DNA of 64,000 bases from positions 744,001 to 808,000 of the forward strand of contig SAUG01000009.1 of assembly GCA_011316305.1 (NCBI GenBank), in the 5' to 3' direction. The notes beneath the pieces are model-generated. The model had not been told where the DNA came from and did not search any database. It was given only the letters and a program-made list of their open reading frames with translations. The stretch comes from Rusavskia elegans. Taxonomy: Eukaryota; Ascomycota; Lecanoromycetes; Teloschistales; Teloschistaceae. This document shows positions 63,320 to 64,000 of the stretch, piece after piece. Made by a program: the position numbers and the translations under genes. Each line of letters opens with the position of its first letter. The stretch's first letter is position 1.

Positions 63320-64000
63320 AATAAATTAAAAGATAATCTTTTTTATAAAAGGCCTGTAGTTTATATTCCCGAAAACCTTTCTACTAAAAAGTAAATACTA
63401 CGAATAAACTATGGTAATCTATCCGTAGGATACTTTACTACGAAACGGACTTTAAATTTAAGTAAATATAAATATTATTAGCCGAGAATAGATAAAAAAA
63501 AATTAAAGAATATATTTATATTTATTCTATTTACTAAAGAGTATATATCTACTATTATATATTCTATAGAAAACTTAATCTTATTTTACTTAGAAGTAAA
63601 AATCTATTTTTCTCTATAATAATAGGTTTTTATTACCGATTTCCCGTCTACGAAGAATCTATATACGGGTAAAACGAGCGATACTATCTATATATTTATT
63701 AAAAAACTAACGAAATACGAAACGTATATTATTATTAAGAAAAATCTAAATATTAAAAATTTAGCGGATTTTTTTCAGTATAGATTTATATATAATTACG
63801 ATATAATACGAGATTTAATTTTAGACCGAAGATTTTTATTTACTAGTAATTTCTAGTCAACGCTTTTATATTATCTAGATATAAAGCGAAGACTTAGTAC
63901 GATATATTATTTCTAAATAGACAGGTAAATAGAGTCCCAAAATTAAGTACTAGAATATTATTTACGAGTTTACTATAACTTTAAATAGAGTAATTAGCCT
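63320..64000 (+). pseudogene. Gypsy G2 integrase, degenerate, runs off the window
   Basis: The plus-strand reading shows VVYIPENLSTKK and RINYGNLSVGYFTTKRTL, the integrase H2C2 block with both His as Tyr. The core follows: SDTIYIFIKKLTKYETY, NIKNLADFF, LILDRRFLFTSNF and IKRRLSTIYYF. The order and spacing match the Ty3/gypsy integrase; frequent stops replace Trp and Gln codons. Confidence 0.88.

Larger units (their letters stand above)
21150..64000. other. AT-rich, RIP-mutated transposon block
   Basis: From about 21,150 the sequence changes abruptly to long A/T runs dense in stop codons. CpA and TpG nearly vanish while CpG and TpA stay frequent, the footprint of C-to-T change at CpA. No intact gene was found. 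The recognisable content is listed as separate entries. Stretches not listed (roughly 23.0-24.5, 25.1-26.8, 38.4-41.4, 49.0-50.1, 51.1-52.8 and 56.3-57.7 kb) are degenerate repeats that I could not assign. Confidence 0.9.

Noticed and set aside
21150..64000. CRISPR-like or tandem arrays suggested by the recurring ccgatccgaa words
   Set aside because: These words are subterminal parts of dispersed TIR elements and are not regularly spaced; the DNA is eukaryotic.

Overview
The window is a filamentous ascomycete (Pezizomycotina) chromosome segment with two sharply different halves. Positions 1 to about 21,150 are balanced in base composition and hold intron-containing genes whose introns are mostly 41-110 nt, with GT-AG (twice GC-AG) borders and CTRAC-like branch sites. 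From about 21,150 to the end the DNA is very AT-rich and lacks intact genes. It has almost no CpA or TpG but keeps CpG: the stretch 27,241-27,300, for example, has six CpG and no CpA or TpG. This is the signature of repeat-induced point mutation (RIP) in a transposon-filled AT-rich isochore. The split suggests a 'two-speed' genome, perhaps a dothideomycete, but I cannot name a species.

Gene half, left to right. A Cys-rich putative Zn2Cys6-type protein (minus) is divergent from a nine-exon Hsp70-like ATPase (plus). After weakly supported sequence come an F-box-like Cys-rich protein (minus) and then a conserved housekeeping cluster. The cluster holds SEC22 (ER-Golgi SNARE, plus), VPS55 (endosomal sorting, minus), the proteasome alpha-6 subunit PRE5 (plus) and a LOG-type phosphoribohydrolase (minus). 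SEC22/VPS55 and PRE5/LOG are convergent pairs; VPS55 and PRE5 are divergent and share about 340 bp. A large fungal AAA ATPase gene (minus, 16.9-20.2 kb) closes the gene half. A 130-bp foldback element lies at the border.

Repeat half. It is a layered pile of dead transposons that can be ordered by insertion. Oldest are two degenerate Ty3/gypsy elements: a chromodomain-type element on the minus strand (41.4-49 kb) and one on the plus strand (58-64 kb). Both show catalytic or zinc-binding residues replaced as RIP would do, including a Gag zinc knuckle whose four ligands have all become tyrosine. A degenerate hAT-type transposase lies at 32-33 kb. Inserted into these are five copies of a tRNA-derived SINE of about 430 bp with 13-16 bp target duplications. 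A 409-bp solo LTR sits inside one SINE.

A family of short terminal-inverted-repeat elements (TIR TAGACTGGCC, 8-bp target duplications) occurs in size classes of about 160, 450 and 510-560 bp plus a 2.7-kb relative. Copies sit inside the gypsy elements, inside a SINE and inside each other. This hAT-like MITE family, datable by nesting and RIP-type mismatches between target duplications, is the most notable feature.
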